NCBI GenBank assembly: GCA_958451705.1
Contig: CAUDRD010000080.1
Location: 1 to 6,991, forward strand
Reading direction: 5' to 3'
Length of the DNA: 6,991 nucleotides
Source: an uncultured Oscillospiraceae bacterium
GTDB lineage: Bacteria; Bacillota; Clostridia; Oscillospirales; Acutalibacteraceae
The notes beneath the pieces were generated by a model that saw only the letters and a program-made list of their open reading frames with translations, had not been told where the DNA came from and searched no databases. The translations under genes and the position numbers were made by a program. Every line of letters begins with the position of its first letter. Within the stretch, counting starts at the first letter, position 1. This document shows positions 6,480 through 6,991 of the stretch, piece after piece.

Positions 6480-6492
6480 CGCATACATAACG
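6480..6492. repeat. Direct repeat copy 2 (CGCATACATAACG)
   Basis: Second copy, 12 of 13 identical to 6425-6437. Its first bases form the 3' arm of a perfect 6-bp hairpin, GCGGAT (6468-6473) with ATCCGC (6477-6482) around a TGA loop. No open reading frame or ribosome binding site accompanies it. Confidence 0.45.
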
Positions 6493-6523
6493 CACACCAA
6501 CTGCTAGAAATAAACCAACTTAT

Positions 6524-6571
6524 CCGCCTGCGTTTAAGCTTTTCCTTAACGCAAGCGGGCGTTTTATTTTT
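6524..6571 (+). terminator. Intrinsic terminator downstream of the ABC transporter gene
   Basis: A long stem forms between CCGCCTGCGTTTAAG (6524-6538) and CTTAACGCAAGCGG (6545-6558). It contains one C.A mismatch and one bulged T, and closes a CTTTTC loop. After three bases comes TTTTATTTTT (6562-6571). It is the first good plus-strand terminator after the ABC transporter stop at 6410, which implies a 3' untranslated region of about 150 nt. Confidence 0.8.
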
Positions 6572-6686
6572 CTCTGATTATAAGCTGAAGGAAAACTTCA
6601 AAAACTAAGGCGGTGAAAGTTTTATAAACCTTACCAAATGAGCTTTTGTTATATGTGCCGAAATACGGGAAAAAAGTAAAAATCGG

Positions 6687-6715
6687 TTGAAAAGTAAATA
6701 TAAATAGTTTATAAT
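6687..6715 (+). promoter_or_regulatory. Strong promoter of the DUF1846 gene
   Basis: TTGAAA (6687-6692), a 17-nt spacer and a perfect TATAAT (6710-6715) fit the sigma-A consensus at 11 of 12 positions. A-rich tracts just upstream (6670-6682) could act as an UP element. Transcription would start near 6722, giving an unusually long leader of about 126 nt before the ATG at 6848. The stretch 6572-6686 upstream holds no gene that I can support. Confidence 0.8.
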
Positions 6716-6750
6716 TTTCTTTGATTTTATGCTGATATAAAGCCGTTAAA

Positions 6751-6815
6751 ACTTGCATATTTTAAAATTGGTCCGCAAGCACAAAGGTGTCTGCGGGCGG
6801 TGTTTTTGTGCTTTG
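6751..6815 (+). promoter_or_regulatory. Structured 5' leader with competing helices
   Basis: Within the long leader, the segment GCAAGCACAAA (6775-6785) can pair in three mutually exclusive ways. It can pair with CTTGC upstream (6752-6756). It can form a near-perfect 10-bp hairpin, CCGCAAGCAC (6773-6782) with GTGTCTGCGG (6787-6796). It can also form a perfect 9-bp helix, AAGCACAAA (6777-6785) with TTTGTGCTT (6805-6813). A run TTTTT (6803-6807) follows the short hairpin after a few bases and is sequestered in the long-range helix. This resembles an attenuator or riboswitch switching between terminator and antiterminator. I recognise no known riboswitch class. Confidence 0.4.
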
Positions 6816-6847
6816 TTTCGCGGGATATTTTGAGGGAGGGGTATTTA

Positions 6848-6991
6848 ATGACAGCAATAGGATTTGATAATGACAAGTATATCGAAATGCAGTCTAAGAA
6901 CATAAAAGAGAGAATTTCTCATTTCGGCAACAAGCTTAATCTCGAAATGGGCGGAAAGCTTTTCGACGATTTTCACGCTTCACGAGTGCTT
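6848..6991 (+). CDS. UPF0371/DUF1846-family protein, N-terminal part (gene runs off window)
   Basis: The first 48 codons of a gene cut by the window end, open in frame to the last base. The start MTAIGFDNDKYIEMQSKNIK followed by ERISHF and the segment LEMGGKLFDDFHASRVL matches the conserved N-terminus of the DUF1846 (UPF0371) family, cytoplasmic proteins of about 500 residues common in Firmicutes and without an established biochemical function. The ATG has a strong GGGAGGGG (6834-6841) about eight bases upstream measured from its GGAGG core (6835-6839). A strong promoter lies about 130 bp before it, with a structured leader between, which suggests regulated expression. Only about a tenth of the protein is visible, so domain completeness cannot be judged. 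Confidence 0.88.
   Translation, partial: MTAIGFDNDKYIEMQSKNIKERISHFGNKLNLEMGGKLFDDFHASRVL

Noticed and set aside
6425..6492. Two similar 13-bp units considered as a CRISPR array
   Set aside because: There are only two short copies with one mismatch and no further units, and no cas genes. The repeat is too short for a CRISPR.
6276..6500. 74-codon minus-strand frame covering the end of the ABC gene and the repeat region
   Set aside because: No ribosome binding site and a low-information sequence. Part of it is only the translation of the 13-bp repeats.
6638..6679. 13-residue plus-strand mini-ORF with a CxxC pair (MSFCYMCRNTGKK)
   Set aside because: It has no Shine-Dalgarno sequence and lies upstream of the mapped-looking promoter of the next gene. 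It is too short to support.
6564..6758. 64-codon minus-strand frame in the intergenic region before DUF1846
   Set aside because: It overlaps the terminator T run and a strong plus-strand promoter, is rich in Phe/Tyr/Lys as expected of AT-rich DNA, and has no ribosome binding site.

Overview
The window looks like a chromosomal stretch from a low-to-moderate G+C Firmicute, most likely a Clostridia member of the Ruminococcaceae/Oscillospiraceae kind. That rests on strong AGGAGG-type ribosome binding sites, AT-rich intergenic regions with sigma-A-like promoters, short hairpin-plus-T terminators, a PhoP/PhoR-type two-component pair and a UPF0371/DUF1846 gene. The taxonomic call is an inference from gene content and style, not a match to a named genome.

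Layout. Positions 2-2192 (+) hold the 3' part of an OmpR/PhoB-type response regulator and, overlapping it by 8 bp, a complete PAS-containing sensor histidine kinase. A symmetrical hairpin at 2212-2245 closes this operon and the convergent gene at 2267-3292 (-), a YeiH/UPF0324 membrane protein (putative sulfate/sulfite-type exporter). A 201-bp divergent intergenic region carries back-to-back promoters and a perfect 8+8 palindrome. It leads into a small flavodoxin-domain protein (3494-4018, +) with its own terminator, then a monocistronic GNAT acetyltransferase (4129-4590, +) with a clear promoter.

Positions 4677-6410 (+) encode one ABC exporter half-transporter (membrane domain plus nucleotide-binding domain). 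It is split by a single in-frame TAG at 5565-5567. The frame is otherwise intact and all ATPase motifs are present. The gene is therefore a very recent nonsense pseudogene, a stop read-through or reinitiation case, or an assembly error.

Positions 6411-6847 are non-coding. They contain a diverged 13-bp direct repeat with small hairpins, an intrinsic terminator, a strong TTGAAA-N17-TATAAT promoter and a leader of about 126 nt with competing RNA helices. The leader ends at the start of a UPF0371/DUF1846 gene that runs off the window.

The genes after the two-component operon look like independent single-gene transcription units, each with its own promoter. I see no CRISPR array, tRNA, rRNA, transposase, phage gene or recognisable defence system. 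The two most notable items are the amber-interrupted ABC transporter and the structured leader of the DUF1846 gene.
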